Both the position numbers and the translations under genes were made by a program. The notes under the pieces are model-generated. The model was not told the DNA's origin. It saw nothing but the letters and a program-made list of their open reading frames with translations, and ran no database searches. DNA of 64,000 bases from Hymenobacter jeongseonensis. GTDB taxonomy: Bacteria; Bacteroidota; Bacteroidia; Cytophagales; Hymenobacteraceae. The stretch spans positions 248,001 through 312,000 of the forward strand of contig NZ_JADQDQ010000005.1 in assembly GCF_015694725.1 (NCBI RefSeq). The letters are read 5' to 3'. Positions 50,131-58,889 of this stretch are shown one piece after another (position 1 is the stretch's first letter; every line of letters begins with the position of its first letter).

Positions 50131-50994
50131 TTAGGAGCCGCCCTCTAGCTCGCGCTTGTACTCGCGGAAGGCGCGATAGATTCCCGCCGCCATATACGAC
50201 TGATTGGCTTTGTTGTTGAGGTAGCGCTCCTCGGCGGGGTTGGTGAGGAAGCCCAATTCGATAAGGACGGAGGGCATGGTCGACTTCCATAGCACAATAA
50301 AACCGGCTTGCTTTACACCGCGGCTCGGGCGATTAACCGTGGTGCGCAATTGCCGCTCTACACGCTGGGCAAATCGTAGGCTGTTGGTGATGTAGGCCGA
50401 TTGGAACAGCGAAAACAAAATATGCCCCTTGGGCGAGCTGGGGTCGAACCCGTCGTAGCGCTTCTGGTAATCCTCCTCCTGCAAAATCACCGAGTTTTCG
50501 CGCTGAGCTACGCCCAAGTTGGCGTTGGTTTTATGCAGGCCCATGGTCCACACCTCAGTGCCGTGGCCCTGGCTGGGGCCGGCGTTGCAATGAATGGAAA
50601 TAAAGAGGTCGGCGTGGTTGCGGTTGGCAATGGCGGCGCGCTCGTCGAGTTCGATAAAGACGTTGGTTTTGCGGGTGTAAATAACCTTCACGTCGGGCAT
50701 GTTGTCCTGAATCTGCTTGCCAAGGGCCAGCACGAGGCTCAGGGCCACGTCGGCCTCGCGGGCCGACGCGCCGGCACAGCCTCGGTCTTTGCCGCCGTGG
50801 CCGGCATCGAGCACCACGGTACGCAGGCGGTAGCGGTACGGGGAATTCGATAACTCAGGAGCCGGCGCCGGCAGCACCGAATCAGGGGCAATCCGGGTTG
50901 AGTCGGCCGTGGTCTGGGCCTCCGCTTTCCACTCCCCACTGGCCGCGCCGAGCAGCAGCAGGGCGGCACTAGCCAAGATGACAATAATCCGCAC
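50131..50994 (-). CDS. N-acetylmuramoyl-L-alanine amidase (Amidase_3 type)
   Basis: This 287-residue exported zinc amidase cuts the bond between the stem peptide and MurNAc in peptidoglycan. It has a signal peptide (to about residue 27, KAEAQ), and an Amidase_3 domain (about 58-280): VLDAGHGGKDRGCAG with the first zinc His, EADVALSLVLALG with the zinc Glu, ADLFISIHCNAGPS with the second zinc His, and MPSVLIELGFLTNPAE with the catalytic Glu. Start: ATG at 50994; TACTTTTG lies 48 bases upstream. It diverges from the LptD-like gene with overlapping promoter regions. Confidence 0.92.
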   Translation of the reverse strand: MRIIVILASAALLLLGAASGEWKAEAQTTADSTRIAPDSVLPAPAPELSNSPYRYRLRTVVLDAGHGGKDRGCAGASAREADVALSLVLALGKQIQDNMPDVKVIYTRKTNVFIELDERAAIANRNHADLFISIHCNAGPSQGHGTEVWTMGLHKTNANLGVAQRENSVILQEEDYQKRYDGFDPSSPKGHILFSLFQSAYITNSLRFAQRVERQLRTTVNRPSRGVKQAGFIVLWKSTMPSVLIELGFLTNPAEERYLNNKANQSYMAAGIYRAFREYKRELEGGS

Positions 50995-51002
50995 GATGTT
51001 CG

Positions 51003-51033
51003 TTGAAGGGGCGGTAGCGACCTGCTACCTTTG
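51003..51033 (+). promoter_or_regulatory. Promoter of the LptD-like gene
   Basis: TTG (51003-51005) and TACCTTTG (51026-51033) are 20 bases apart, an exact Bacteroidota-type promoter. The minus-strand -7 element of the amidase lies 10 bases to the right (51043-51050), so the two promoters overlap. Confidence 0.7.
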
Positions 51034-51042
51034 TAGAAGCCC

Positions 51043-51050
51043 CAAAAGTA
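51043..51050 (-). promoter_or_regulatory. -7 promoter element of the amidase gene
   Basis: CAAAAGTA on the plus strand reads TACTTTTG on the minus strand, 48 bases before the amidase start. Confidence 0.5.
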
Positions 51051-51074
51051 AACGAAATTAACCGCTACTATATT

Positions 51075-54000
51075 TTGCCTGTTTGGTTTGGCCTTCCTTT
51101 CGAAGCCAGGTTTCGGCCGTGGCCGCGCCTTATAGCCCCAACGGGGAAGAGCGCCAAGCTGCTGGGGCTCATTTTTTTATTGTGTTTGAGCCTGGCCCAT
51201 GCGGCCCAGAGCCAAACCGTGACCCCAACCAAGCCCAAAGCCGCGCCGGCCAAGCCCACGCAACGCCCCGGCAGCGCCCCTACCCCGCCGGTTCGGTACA
51301 TCTCGCCCGACCCGCGCGACCCCGTGGGCCCGCCCCCGCCTGGCGTGCAAAACACCGGCCAGTCCCGCGTGCCCGGCGCTTCGCGCAAGCCCGTGCCCGA
51401 CACGCTGGCCCCGGCCGGTACCGTGCGGCGGCCCGGAACTTCACCCACCGACACGACCGGCCTCGTGAACGGCGTGGCCGTGAGCGGCGACTCGGTGCAG
51501 CTTGCGGCCCGGCGCCGGGGCCAAATTGAAACCACCATTGACTACACGGCCAAGGACTCCATTCAGTTCGACGTGACCAACAAGGTGGCCCGGCTCTACA
51601 ACAAGGCCAGCGTGAACTACGGCGACACCGACCTGAAGGCCGCCTTTATCACGGTGGATTATGGCAACAACACCATGACGGCCGACGGCAAGCGCGACAC
51701 GCTCACCAACCGGCTGCTGGACCGGCCCGTGCTTAAGGACAAGGCCGGCCTGTACACGGCCAGCAACATTGCCTACAATTTCAAAAGCAAAAAGGCCCGC
51801 GTGAGCGATGCCGTGACCACCCAGGGCGAAGGCTTCGTGAGTGCGTCCGTCATCAAGCGCCTGCCCAACGGCGACATCAACGGCCTGATAGGCCGCTACA
51901 CCACCTGCAACCTGGAGCACCCCCACTTTTATATTCAGGCCAAGAATATGAAGGTGATTCCGGGCGACAAGGTGGTGACCGGGCCCTTCAACCTGGTGAT
52001 TGGCGACGTGCCCACGCCGCTGGGTTTCCTGTTTGGCTTTTTCCCGACGCCGACCAAAAGCCGGGGCTCGGGCGTCATCATTCCAACGTTTGGCCAGGCG
52101 GCCGACCGCGGCTACTTCCTCACCAACGGCGGCTACTACTTCGCGCCGAACGACTACATCGGCGTGCGCCTGACCGGCGACATCTACGCCGGCAACGCCC
52201 AGAGCTGGGGCGGTTTTGGGGCCACGGCCGACGTGTCGTACCTGAAGCGCTACACGTTCCAGGGCAATTTCAACCTGCGCTTTTCGAACCGGCCCGGCCA
52301 GCAGATTCTGGCCACTGACGCGCTGACGACCAGCCCGGTTTACCTCAAGCCACCGGACGCCAATTCGTTCTGGGTAACCTGGAACCACTCGCCCGTGCCC
52401 AAGCCAGGCGGTGGCCGCTTCACGGCCAGCGTGAACGCCGGCACGAGCAGCTTCAACCGCATCAACAGCCTCGACGCGCGGCGCTTCCTGTCCACGCAGT
52501 TCAACTCCAGCATCAGCTACTCCAAGCAGATTCGTAACTCGCCCGTCAACTACGACATCAAGCTGAGCCAGAGCCAGGGCACCGACGGGTCGATGACGTT
52601 TACGCTGCCCGACGTGAGCCTGGGAGTGGCCCGGCAGTACCCTTACCAGTGGTTTGGCATTGAGCCGGGCGGTAAGTTGGCGCCTTTGTATGAGCAGTTT
52701 ACCATTGGCTACAACCTGACGGCGCGCAATGAAATAAGCAACATTGTGGCACCTCGCTCGCTGGCCAATGGCCTGCCGCTGCTGGGTGGCACCACGGTCC
52801 AAACCACTATTCCCTTGAATGCCAAGAACCTGGGCAAACTCTTGCTCAATGGCCGCAACGGCATGCAGCACGCGTTCAACATCGGTTTGGGCTCGTACAC
52901 TGTGGCCAAGAATTTTAAGCTCACGCCGTCGTTCAACTACGGCGAGGTGTGGTACGCCCAGCGCTTGGACTACCGCTTTAGTCCCGTGGCCCAGGCCGTG
53001 CGCATTGATACGACTTACGGCTTCAACCGCATTTACAGCTACTCCTCTTCGGCCAGCCTGAACACCACGTTCTACGGCACCATCGTGCGGAAGGGCACTC
53101 GCAAAATTCAGGCCCTGCGCCACAAAGTCACGCCCAGCCTGACATACAATTTCTCGCCGGATTTCACCAACCGCGCCAACGTGAACCCCACCGGCACCAG
53201 CATCCTGACCGACGAGCAGGGCCGGCCCTTACTCCTCGACCAGTTCAACCGGCCCGTCACGGCCGGCGATGTGCTGAATCGGTACTCTTTCAACAACTAC
53301 AACAACTTCCTCTACGGCACGCCCGGTGGCGCCCGACAGAGCCAGCTGTCGTTTACGATGCAGAATGCGGTGGAAATGAAGGTGCGCGACCCCAACGACA
53401 CCACCGGCCTCAACCCGTTCACCAAATCGAGCCTGATTGAAGGCCTTGATTTCAACATTGGCTACAATTTCGCCGCCGATTCCCTGGGATTATCGCCCTT
53501 GGGCGTCAATTTTCGCACCCAGGTAGCCAAGAAGCTGAATTTGAACAGCAACGCCAGCTTCGAGCCCTACCAGCGCGACAGCCAGGGCCGCACCATTAAT
53601 AAGTATCTTTTCGAATCCAACCCGCGGCGGCTGCTGCGCTTGGCTACGGCCAGCTTTGGCGCTACGTATAGCTTCAACCCCGCCAGCGGCAACCGCAAAA
53701 GCGCAGTACCGCGCACCCTGGCGCCCACCAACGACCCCACCTTGGGCACCGTGGGGCCGCCCAACTACTACGCTGACTACGTGGACTTCGAGATTCCCTG
53801 GGAACTGGCGCTGACCTACGCGGCCGGGTACACCACCAACCGCGTACCCGTAAAAAAAGGCGAGGTCCGGCCGCCCATCCTGGCCCTGAACACCATCGGC
53901 GCCACCGGCTCGGTTAAGCTCACCGAGAACCTGCGCCTGAGCTATAACTTGGGCTACGACTTTGTTTCCAACACCATTACCTACCCCAACGTCACTTTCT

Positions 54001-54143
54001 TCCGGGACTTGCACTGCTGGCAAATCACCGGCCAGTGGATTCCGTTTGGCATCACCCGGGGCTACAATTTCACCATTGCCGCCAAAAGCAGCCTCCTGCA
54101 GGACCTTAAGCTGAACCGCAACCGCTTCGCCCAGTACCAGTAA
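51075..54143 (+). CDS. LptD-like outer-membrane LPS assembly protein
   Basis: This 1022-residue protein has a signal peptide after a short N-terminal extension (LLGLIFLLCLSLAHAAQSQ), a Pro-rich stretch, an OstA-like beta-taco domain (about 155-290: DSIQFDVTNKVARLYNKASVNYGDTDLKAAFI, MTADGKRDTL), and then a large barrel region to the end rich in alternating aromatic strands. This is the Bacteroidota 'putative LPS assembly protein LptD' layout; it is expected to insert LPS into the outer leaflet. Start: TTG at 51075 is the only good candidate, following an exact promoter. It ends in a strong terminator. Confidence 0.88.
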   Translation: MPVWFGLPFEARFRPWPRLIAPTGKSAKLLGLIFLLCLSLAHAAQSQTVTPTKPKAAPAKPTQRPGSAPTPPVRYISPDPRDPVGPPPPGVQNTGQSRVPGASRKPVPDTLAPAGTVRRPGTSPTDTTGLVNGVAVSGDSVQLAARRRGQIETTIDYTAKDSIQFDVTNKVARLYNKASVNYGDTDLKAAFITVDYGNNTMTADGKRDTLTNRLLDRPVLKDKAGLYTASNIAYNFKSKKARVSDAVTTQGEGFVSASVIKRLPNGDINGLIGRYTTCNLEHPHFYIQAKNMKVIPGDKVVTGPFNLVIGDVPTPLGFLFGFFPTPTKSRGSGVIIPTFGQAADRGYFLTNGGYYFAPNDYIGVRLTGDIYAGNAQSWGGFGATADVSYLKRYTFQGNFNLRFSNRPGQQILATDALTTSPVYLKPPDANSFWVTWNHSPVPKPGGGRFTASVNAGTSSFNRINSLDARRFLSTQFNSSISYSKQIRNSPVNYDIKLSQSQGTDGSMTFTLPDVSLGVARQYPYQWFGIEPGGKLAPLYEQFTIGYNLTARNEISNIVAPRSLANGLPLLGGTTVQTTIPLNAKNLGKLLLNGRNGMQHAFNIGLGSYTVAKNFKLTPSFNYGEVWYAQRLDYRFSPVAQAVRIDTTYGFNRIYSYSSSASLNTTFYGTIVRKGTRKIQALRHKVTPSLTYNFSPDFTNRANVNPTGTSILTDEQGRPLLLDQFNRPVTAGDVLNRYSFNNYNNFLYGTPGGARQSQLSFTMQNAVEMKVRDPNDTTGLNPFTKSSLIEGLDFNIGYNFAADSLGLSPLGVNFRTQVAKKLNLNSNASFEPYQRDSQGRTINKYLFESNPRRLLRLATASFGATYSFNPASGNRKSAVPRTLAPTNDPTLGTVGPPNYYADYVDFEIPWELALTYAAGYTTNRVPVKKGEVRPPILALNTIGATGSVKLTENLRLSYNLGYDFVSNTITYPNVTFFRDLHCWQITGQWIPFGITRGYNFTIAAKSSLLQDLKLNRNRFAQYQ

Positions 54144-54162
54144 GCCGTTCGCTCAACGCACC

Positions 54163-54211
54163 GCAAAAAGCCCAGTCGGCCCCCTTTTGGGGCATTGACT
54201 GGGCTTTTTGC
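54163..54211 (+). terminator. Strong terminator after the LptD-like gene
   Basis: GCAAAAAGCCCAGTC (54163-54177) pairs perfectly with GACTGGGCTTTTTGC (54197-54211), 15 bp. T run after on the plus strand. Confidence 0.88.
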
Positions 54212-54332
54212 ATCCGTTTTTTCGGGTTCAGCTTTTAGGCTCCTGTTCGCTTGGCAGTAAATCAAAATATTTGTTCTCAGCTTTGCCCCGCCGAACGGCT
54301 TTTACCCCGAAAATCGTCCTCCCTCGACCATC

Positions 54333-55148
54333 ATGTCCCAGCACAAGGAAGTCAAACTCATCACCACCCACCAAATGCTGGCCATGAAGCAGCGGGGGGA
54401 AAAAATATCCATGCTCACGGCCTACGACTTCTCGATGGCCCACATCCTCGATGGCGCTGGCATCGACGTGCTGCTCGTTGGCGACTCGGCCTCCAACGTC
54501 ATGGCGGGCCACGAAACCACCCTACCCATCACCCTCGACCAGATGATATACCACGCCCAAAGCGTGGTGCGCGCCGTGAAGCGCGCCTTTGTGGTGGTGG
54601 ACATGCCGTTTGGCTCCTACCAAGGCAACTCGTCGGTGGCGTTGCAGTCGGCCATTCGCATCATGAAGGAGAGCGGCGGCCACGGCGTAAAGCTCGAAGG
54701 CGGCGCCGAGGTGAAAGACAGCATCATCCGCATTCTCACGGCCGGCATTCCCGTGATGGGCCACTTGGGCCTCACGCCCCAGAGCATCTACAAATTCGGC
54801 ACTTACAGCGTGCGCGCCAAGGAAGAAGCCGAAGCCCAGAAGCTCCTCGAAGACGCCCGCTTGCTCCAGGAAATCGGCTGCTTTGGCTTGGTACTGGAGA
54901 AAATCCCGGCTTCCCTGGCCAAACAAGTCGCCGAAGAATTGACCATCCCCGTCATCGGCATCGGCGCCGGCCCAGACGTGGACGGCCAGGTGCTGGTAGT
55001 TCACGACTTGCTCGGCATCACCAAGGAGTTCAAGCCACGCTTCCTCCGTCGCTACGCCGAACTGCACGACATCATGACCGAAGCCGTGCAGCACTACGTG
55101 GCCGATGTGAAAAGCCGCGAATTTCCCAGCAAGGAAGAAGGCTACTAA
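54333..55148 (+). CDS. panB: 3-methyl-2-oxobutanoate hydroxymethyltransferase
   Basis: This 271-residue enzyme adds a hydroxymethyl group from methylene-tetrahydrofolate to 2-oxoisovalerate, the first step to pantoate. Seen: [33 protein letters not shown] near 30, [15 protein letters not shown] near 90, VKLEGGAEV near 113, [15 protein letters not shown] near 138, EKIPASLA near 190 and [22 protein letters not shown] near 209. Length is usual. Start: ATG at 54333. It draws on the same 2-oxoacid pool as IlvE and its product feeds coenzyme A, the cofactor used by the PPTase. Confidence 0.97.
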   Translation: MSQHKEVKLITTHQMLAMKQRGEKISMLTAYDFSMAHILDGAGIDVLLVGDSASNVMAGHETTLPITLDQMIYHAQSVVRAVKRAFVVVDMPFGSYQGNSSVALQSAIRIMKESGGHGVKLEGGAEVKDSIIRILTAGIPVMGHLGLTPQSIYKFGTYSVRAKEEAEAQKLLEDARLLQEIGCFGLVLEKIPASLAKQVAEELTIPVIGIGAGPDVDGQVLVVHDLLGITKEFKPRFLRRYAELHDIMTEAVQHYVADVKSREFPSKEEGY

Positions 55149-55193
55149 GCTCTAGGCTCAGTTGAGCTCAATGACCCTCATTAAATGGCATCT

Positions 55194-55278
55194 GTCATCC
55201 TGAGCGGAGCGAAGGACCTTATCACTACTGAACAAGTCGTTCTGGCTGGATTAGGTCCTTCGCTCCGCTCAGGATGAC
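55194..55278. repeat. Palindromic repeat family 1, CCTGAGCGGAGC variant
   Basis: GTCATCCTGAGCGGAGCGAA (from 55194) pairs with TTCGCTCCGCTCAGGATGAC (to 55278); the arms extend inward through GGACCT/AGGTCC. It lies between panB and creD. Confidence 0.85.
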
Positions 55279-55307
55279 ATTTTTTTTGACCTTATAAAAA
55301 ATTGCCA

Positions 55308-55357
55308 AAAAAAGCCTGTTCGACAGCAACTAACCTTGTTGTCGAACAGGCTTTTTT
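55308..55357. terminator. Intrinsic terminator after panB
   Basis: AAAAAAGCCTGTTCGAC (55308-55324) pairs perfectly with GTCGAACAGGCTTTTTT (55341-55357), 17 bp. Confidence 0.88.
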
Positions 55358-55394
55358 ATTTTGCCAGCTGTCTATCAATTAGGGTTTCTTTTAT

Positions 55395-55402
55395 TAGCTT
55401 TG
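55395..55402 (+). promoter_or_regulatory. -7 promoter element of creD
   Basis: TAGCTTTG matches TAnnTTTG exactly and lies 30 bases before the ATG at 55433. Confidence 0.55.
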
Positions 55403-55432
55403 CAATTCAAAGTACTTCAAAGAACGAAAGCT

Positions 55433-56905
55433 ATGGATGCCTCGCCCACTTTCTTTGACCGCCTCAACAGTTGGATGAGCGGCTCGGTCACGCTCAAGCT
55501 GTTTAGTATTGGAGTACTGTTGCTGTTGCTGCTCATTCCGTCGAGCATGGTGCAGGACCTCGTCACAGAGCGGGCGGCAAACCGCGACGCGGCCACCGCC
55601 GAAATCAGCAGCCAGTGGGGCGGCGCCCAGTTGGTGCTGGGCCCCGTGCTGGTGCTGCCCTACACCGCCCGCACCACCAGCGAGCAGGGTGTAGTGAGCG
55701 AAGTCACGCGCTACCTCAGCCTACTCCCCGATACCCTGGCCACGACTGGCACGCTGGCGCCGGAGCGCCGCCACCGTGGCATCTACGAGGCGGTGGTGTA
55801 TCGGGCTGGTTTGCACGTACAGGGCGCTTTCCAGGCGCCGCCGCTGGCCGAGTTGGGCGTGCCGGCCGGGGCGGTGCGCTGGGCCGAAGCCTTCGTGGCG
55901 GTGGGCATATCCGACATGAAAGGCATCCGCAAAGGCATTTCGCTGCGCTGGGACGGCCAGCCTCACGGCTTCGAGCCGGGCGTACCCAGTGCCGAAGTAT
56001 TGCCCTACGGCACGGCGCCCACCATCACCACCCAAGTCAGCGCGGTGAACAACGAGCAGCGCCGCTACCTGAAAATGCAGCAGGATGAAAGCGGGCGCGG
56101 GCAGTCGGCCAACGGCCTGAGCGCCGCCATTCCGCTGGCCGACGAGGCCGCCCTCACCCGCCGCCACACCTTTTCCTTCGACCTGGACCTGAACGGCAGC
56201 ACCGGCCTGCTAATGGCGCCCCTGGGCCGGCAAACCACGCTGCACCTGAGCGCTCCGTGGGCCGACCCCAGCTTTATCGGGGCGTTTTTGCCGATTCGTC
56301 GCACCGTTGAGGCCAAGCAGTTCACCGCCGATTGGCAGGTGCTGCACCTCAACCGCAACTTTGCCCAGCACTGGCGCAGCGACGGCGACCGGCCCGAAGT
56401 AGACGAATCCACCTTCGGCGTGCGCCTGCTGGTGCCCGTGAACGAGTACCAGAAAACCATGCGCGCCGCCAAATACGCGCTGTTGCCGCTCACGCTCACC
56501 TTCCTCATTTTCTTCTTTGTTGAGGTGCTGAACCGGCGGCGCTTCCACCCGTTCCAGTACATAATGGTGGGGCTGGCCCTCGTGATTTTTTACGTGCTGC
56601 TGCTGGCCTTATCGGAGCAAATACCGTTCGATGCGGCGTATGTACTGTCGGCCGTGGTGATTGTGGGATTGGTGACGGCCTACGCCGCCGCTAGCTTCCA
56701 CCACCGCCGCCTGACGCTGGTCACAGCGGGAGTTCTGACATTGGTCTACAACTTCTTGTTTGTGGTGCTGCAGTTGCAGGATTACGCCCTTTTGGTAGGC
56801 AGCTTGGGCCTTGTGGTGGTGCTGGGTGCCGTTATGTTCCTCTCGCGCAACGTGGATTGGTACAACCCTGCCACCGAGCCTGCACCTGGCCCGGCTTCGG
56901 CTTAA
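55433..56905 (+). CDS. creD: Inner-membrane protein CreD
   Basis: This 490-residue inner-membrane protein belongs to the CreD family of envelope-integrity proteins. One helix lies near the N-terminus (LKLFSIGVLLLLLLIPSSMV, about 22-41), then a large periplasmic domain (about 45-345: RYLSLLPDTLATTGTLAPERRHRGIYEAVVY, FSFDLDLNGS, FIGAFLPIRRTVEAKQFTADWQVLHLNRNFAQ, FGVRLLVPVNEYQKTMRAAKY), and five or six C-terminal helices (360-480). Start: ATG at 55433. No adjacent two-component system is seen, unlike Escherichia coli creABCD. Confidence 0.93.
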   Translation: MDASPTFFDRLNSWMSGSVTLKLFSIGVLLLLLLIPSSMVQDLVTERAANRDAATAEISSQWGGAQLVLGPVLVLPYTARTTSEQGVVSEVTRYLSLLPDTLATTGTLAPERRHRGIYEAVVYRAGLHVQGAFQAPPLAELGVPAGAVRWAEAFVAVGISDMKGIRKGISLRWDGQPHGFEPGVPSAEVLPYGTAPTITTQVSAVNNEQRRYLKMQQDESGRGQSANGLSAAIPLADEAALTRRHTFSFDLDLNGSTGLLMAPLGRQTTLHLSAPWADPSFIGAFLPIRRTVEAKQFTADWQVLHLNRNFAQHWRSDGDRPEVDESTFGVRLLVPVNEYQKTMRAAKYALLPLTLTFLIFFFVEVLNRRRFHPFQYIMVGLALVIFYVLLLALSEQIPFDAAYVLSAVVIVGLVTAYAAASFHHRRLTLVTAGVLTLVYNFLFVVLQLQDYALLVGSLGLVVVLGAVMFLSRNVDWYNPATEPAPGPASA

Positions 56906-57060
56906 CCGCGTTCCGTTTCACTCCGGCTCAGCTTCGTATCTTCGCCTTACTAATAGCAAGAGCGGAGCGCCCGGTGAGTGTGGTCTGATGTTGTGCAGTA
57001 GCCCCGTAGTGGGCCCTGGCCCCCTCCTGCTGAACTTCATATCCCGCCCGCACCCGCCGC

Positions 57061-57771
57061 GTGAATCGTCCCAATATCTGGTCCGAAGGCAGAGAAATTC
57101 TGTTTGAAGACAACCATCTCCTCGTCATCAACAAGCCCGCCGGCCTGCTCGTGCAGGGCGACGCCACCGGCGACGAGCCCCTGTCCAAGAAAGCCGCCGA
57201 GTACCTCCGCTTCAAATACAAGAAGCCCGGCGAGGCGTTTGTGGGCGTGTGCCACCGCATTGACCGGCCGGTGAGCGGCATCGTGGTGCTGGCCAAAACC
57301 AGCAAAGCGCTAAGTCGCCTCAACGAGATGTTTCGCGACTCGCTGATGACCAAAACCTACTGGGCCCTCACCGGCAAGCCGCCCATTCCCGAAAACGGCA
57401 ATTTGGTGCACTGGCTGGTGAAGGACACGGTGCGCAACGTGACCAAAGCCTATTCGGAAAAGCACTCGCAGGGCCTGCGCTCCGAGCTGCATTACGAGCT
57501 GCTGGGCCAAGCCGGCAACCGCTACCTGCTGCAGGTGAACCCGGTGACGGGCCGCCCGCACCAGATTCGCACACAGCTGGCCACGGGCCTCAACACGCCC
57601 ATCGTGGGCGATGTCAAGTACGGCTTCATCGCGCCCTTGCCCGATGTGAGCATTGCCCTGCACGCCCGCCAGTTGCAGCTGCAACACCCCGTGACCAAGG
57701 AGATGATGACCTTTGTCGCGCCCCTGCCCGATGCGCCGCACTGGGACGCCGCCCGAGAATTTTACAAGTAG
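57061..57771 (+). CDS. RluA-family pseudouridine synthase
   Basis: This 236-residue enzyme isomerises uridine in rRNA or tRNA. Seen: EILFEDNHLLVINKPAGLLVQGD near 12-34, the catalytic Asp in VCHRIDRPVSGIVVLAKT near 65-80, TKTYWALTGKPP near 96, and NPVTGRPHQIRTQLA near 160. There is no S4 domain. The target position cannot be told. Start: GTG at 57061, giving MNRPNIWSEGREILFEDN, which fits the family length. Confidence 0.92.
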   Translation: MNRPNIWSEGREILFEDNHLLVINKPAGLLVQGDATGDEPLSKKAAEYLRFKYKKPGEAFVGVCHRIDRPVSGIVVLAKTSKALSRLNEMFRDSLMTKTYWALTGKPPIPENGNLVHWLVKDTVRNVTKAYSEKHSQGLRSELHYELLGQAGNRYLLQVNPVTGRPHQIRTQLATGLNTPIVGDVKYGFIAPLPDVSIALHARQLQLQHPVTKEMMTFVAPLPDAPHWDAAREFYK

Positions 57772-57865
57772 GGAACAGCGCAAAATACTGCTTCGCGCCA
57801 CCGCCAATTTCGTGCAACATTTTGGCCTTCCTGGCCCGAAATATCCTCAGGGCGCACCCCGGCCG

Positions 57866-57873
57866 TAATTTTG
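57866..57873 (+). promoter_or_regulatory. -7 promoter element of the desaturase gene
   Basis: TAATTTTG matches TAnnTTTG and lies 69 bases before the ATG at 57943. Confidence 0.5.
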
Positions 57874-57942
57874 CATTACCTCTTCTGAACCTTCCCCCGG
57901 GCTTTTTGCTTGTGCGGGCAGTTCCGCTTGCTATCCATCCCT

Positions 57943-58731
57943 ATGGCTATTCTCATCTTCTTCGTCGCACATTATTACTTATCCCTGTTCACGCAGACGT
58001 TTTACCTGCACCGCTACGCGGCACATAAAATGTTTACGATGAATAAATTTTGGGAGAAGTTCTTCTTCGCCTTCACGTACATCTGCCAGGGCAGCAGCTT
58101 CCTCTCGCCGCGGGCTTACGCGCTGCTGCACCGCATGCACCACGCCTACTCCGACACCGCGCTGGACCCGCACTCGCCCCATTTCTCTAACAACGCGTTC
58201 GACATGATGTGGAAGACCAAGGTTATTTACAACGACGTGGTGAAGGACGTGCACGAAGGCGCCAAGCGTTTTGAAGGCGACATTCCGGAGTGGAAATGGC
58301 TCGATAAGTTCGGAGGCACGGTGTACTCGCGCTTGGGCTGGGGCACGGCGTACGTGCTGTTCTACATCAACTTCGCCACGGCTTGGTGGCAATACTTGCT
58401 GCTCCCCATTCACTTCCTGATGGGGCCCATCCACGGCGCCATTGTGAACTGGGGCGGCCACAAATACGGCTACCAGAACTTCGACAACCGCGACAAATCC
58501 AAGAACACACTGGCGCTCGACTTTCTGGCGTTTGGCGAGTTGTTCCAGAACAACCACCACAAGCTGCCCATGCGCGTGAATTTCGGCGTGAAGTGGTGGG
58601 AATTTGACCCGACTTACGTCGCCATCTGGAGCCTCGACAAAGTAGGCATCATCAAGGTGAAGCGCAAAAACATGAACCTGAACACGATTTCCAAGCTGGC
58701 CAAGCCCAAGCGCGAAGCGGTGGCGGCCTAG
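57943..58731 (+). CDS. Membrane fatty-acid (acyl-CoA) desaturase
   Basis: This 262-residue integral-membrane di-iron enzyme introduces a double bond into acyl chains. Three histidine boxes are present: HRYAAH near 23-28, HRMHH near 63-67 and NNHH near 205-208, with an extra His in HGAIVNWGGH near 166. It is shorter than many desaturases and lacks the cytochrome b5-like domain. It may adjust membrane fluidity; the chain position is not known. Start: ATG at 57943 (alternative 57910). A hairpin terminator follows. Confidence 0.9.
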   Translation: MAILIFFVAHYYLSLFTQTFYLHRYAAHKMFTMNKFWEKFFFAFTYICQGSSFLSPRAYALLHRMHHAYSDTALDPHSPHFSNNAFDMMWKTKVIYNDVVKDVHEGAKRFEGDIPEWKWLDKFGGTVYSRLGWGTAYVLFYINFATAWWQYLLLPIHFLMGPIHGAIVNWGGHKYGYQNFDNRDKSKNTLALDFLAFGELFQNNHHKLPMRVNFGVKWWEFDPTYVAIWSLDKVGIIKVKRKNMNLNTISKLAKPKREAVAA

Positions 58732-58750
58732 TTAGGTTACTGAATAAACA

Positions 58751-58780
58751 AAAAGCCTTGGCCTAGTCGTCAGGGCTTTT
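58751..58780 (+). terminator. Terminator after the desaturase gene
   Basis: AAAAGCC (58751-58757) pairs with GGCTTTT (58774-58780), T run after on the plus strand. The inner loop is long (16 bases), so it is moderate in strength. Confidence 0.6.
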
Positions 58781-58816
58781 TTGTTTTCCTTACTAGCTAA
58801 TCCCCTGAACAAACGT

Positions 58817-58824
58817 TACCTTTG
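58817..58824 (+). promoter_or_regulatory. -7 promoter element of rpsP
   Basis: TACCTTTG matches the consensus and lies 65 bases before the rpsP ATG. Confidence 0.65.
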
Positions 58825-58889
58825 CACTCCCAATTTCGGGAAAATATCACTAGACGGACGAGTTCCGTCGCACAAAACCCCAACGGTTT

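Noticed and set aside
51441..53123. 560-codon minus-strand frame opposite the LptD-like gene
   Set aside because: Same shadow effect; no domain or start signal, and the plus-strand gene is well supported.
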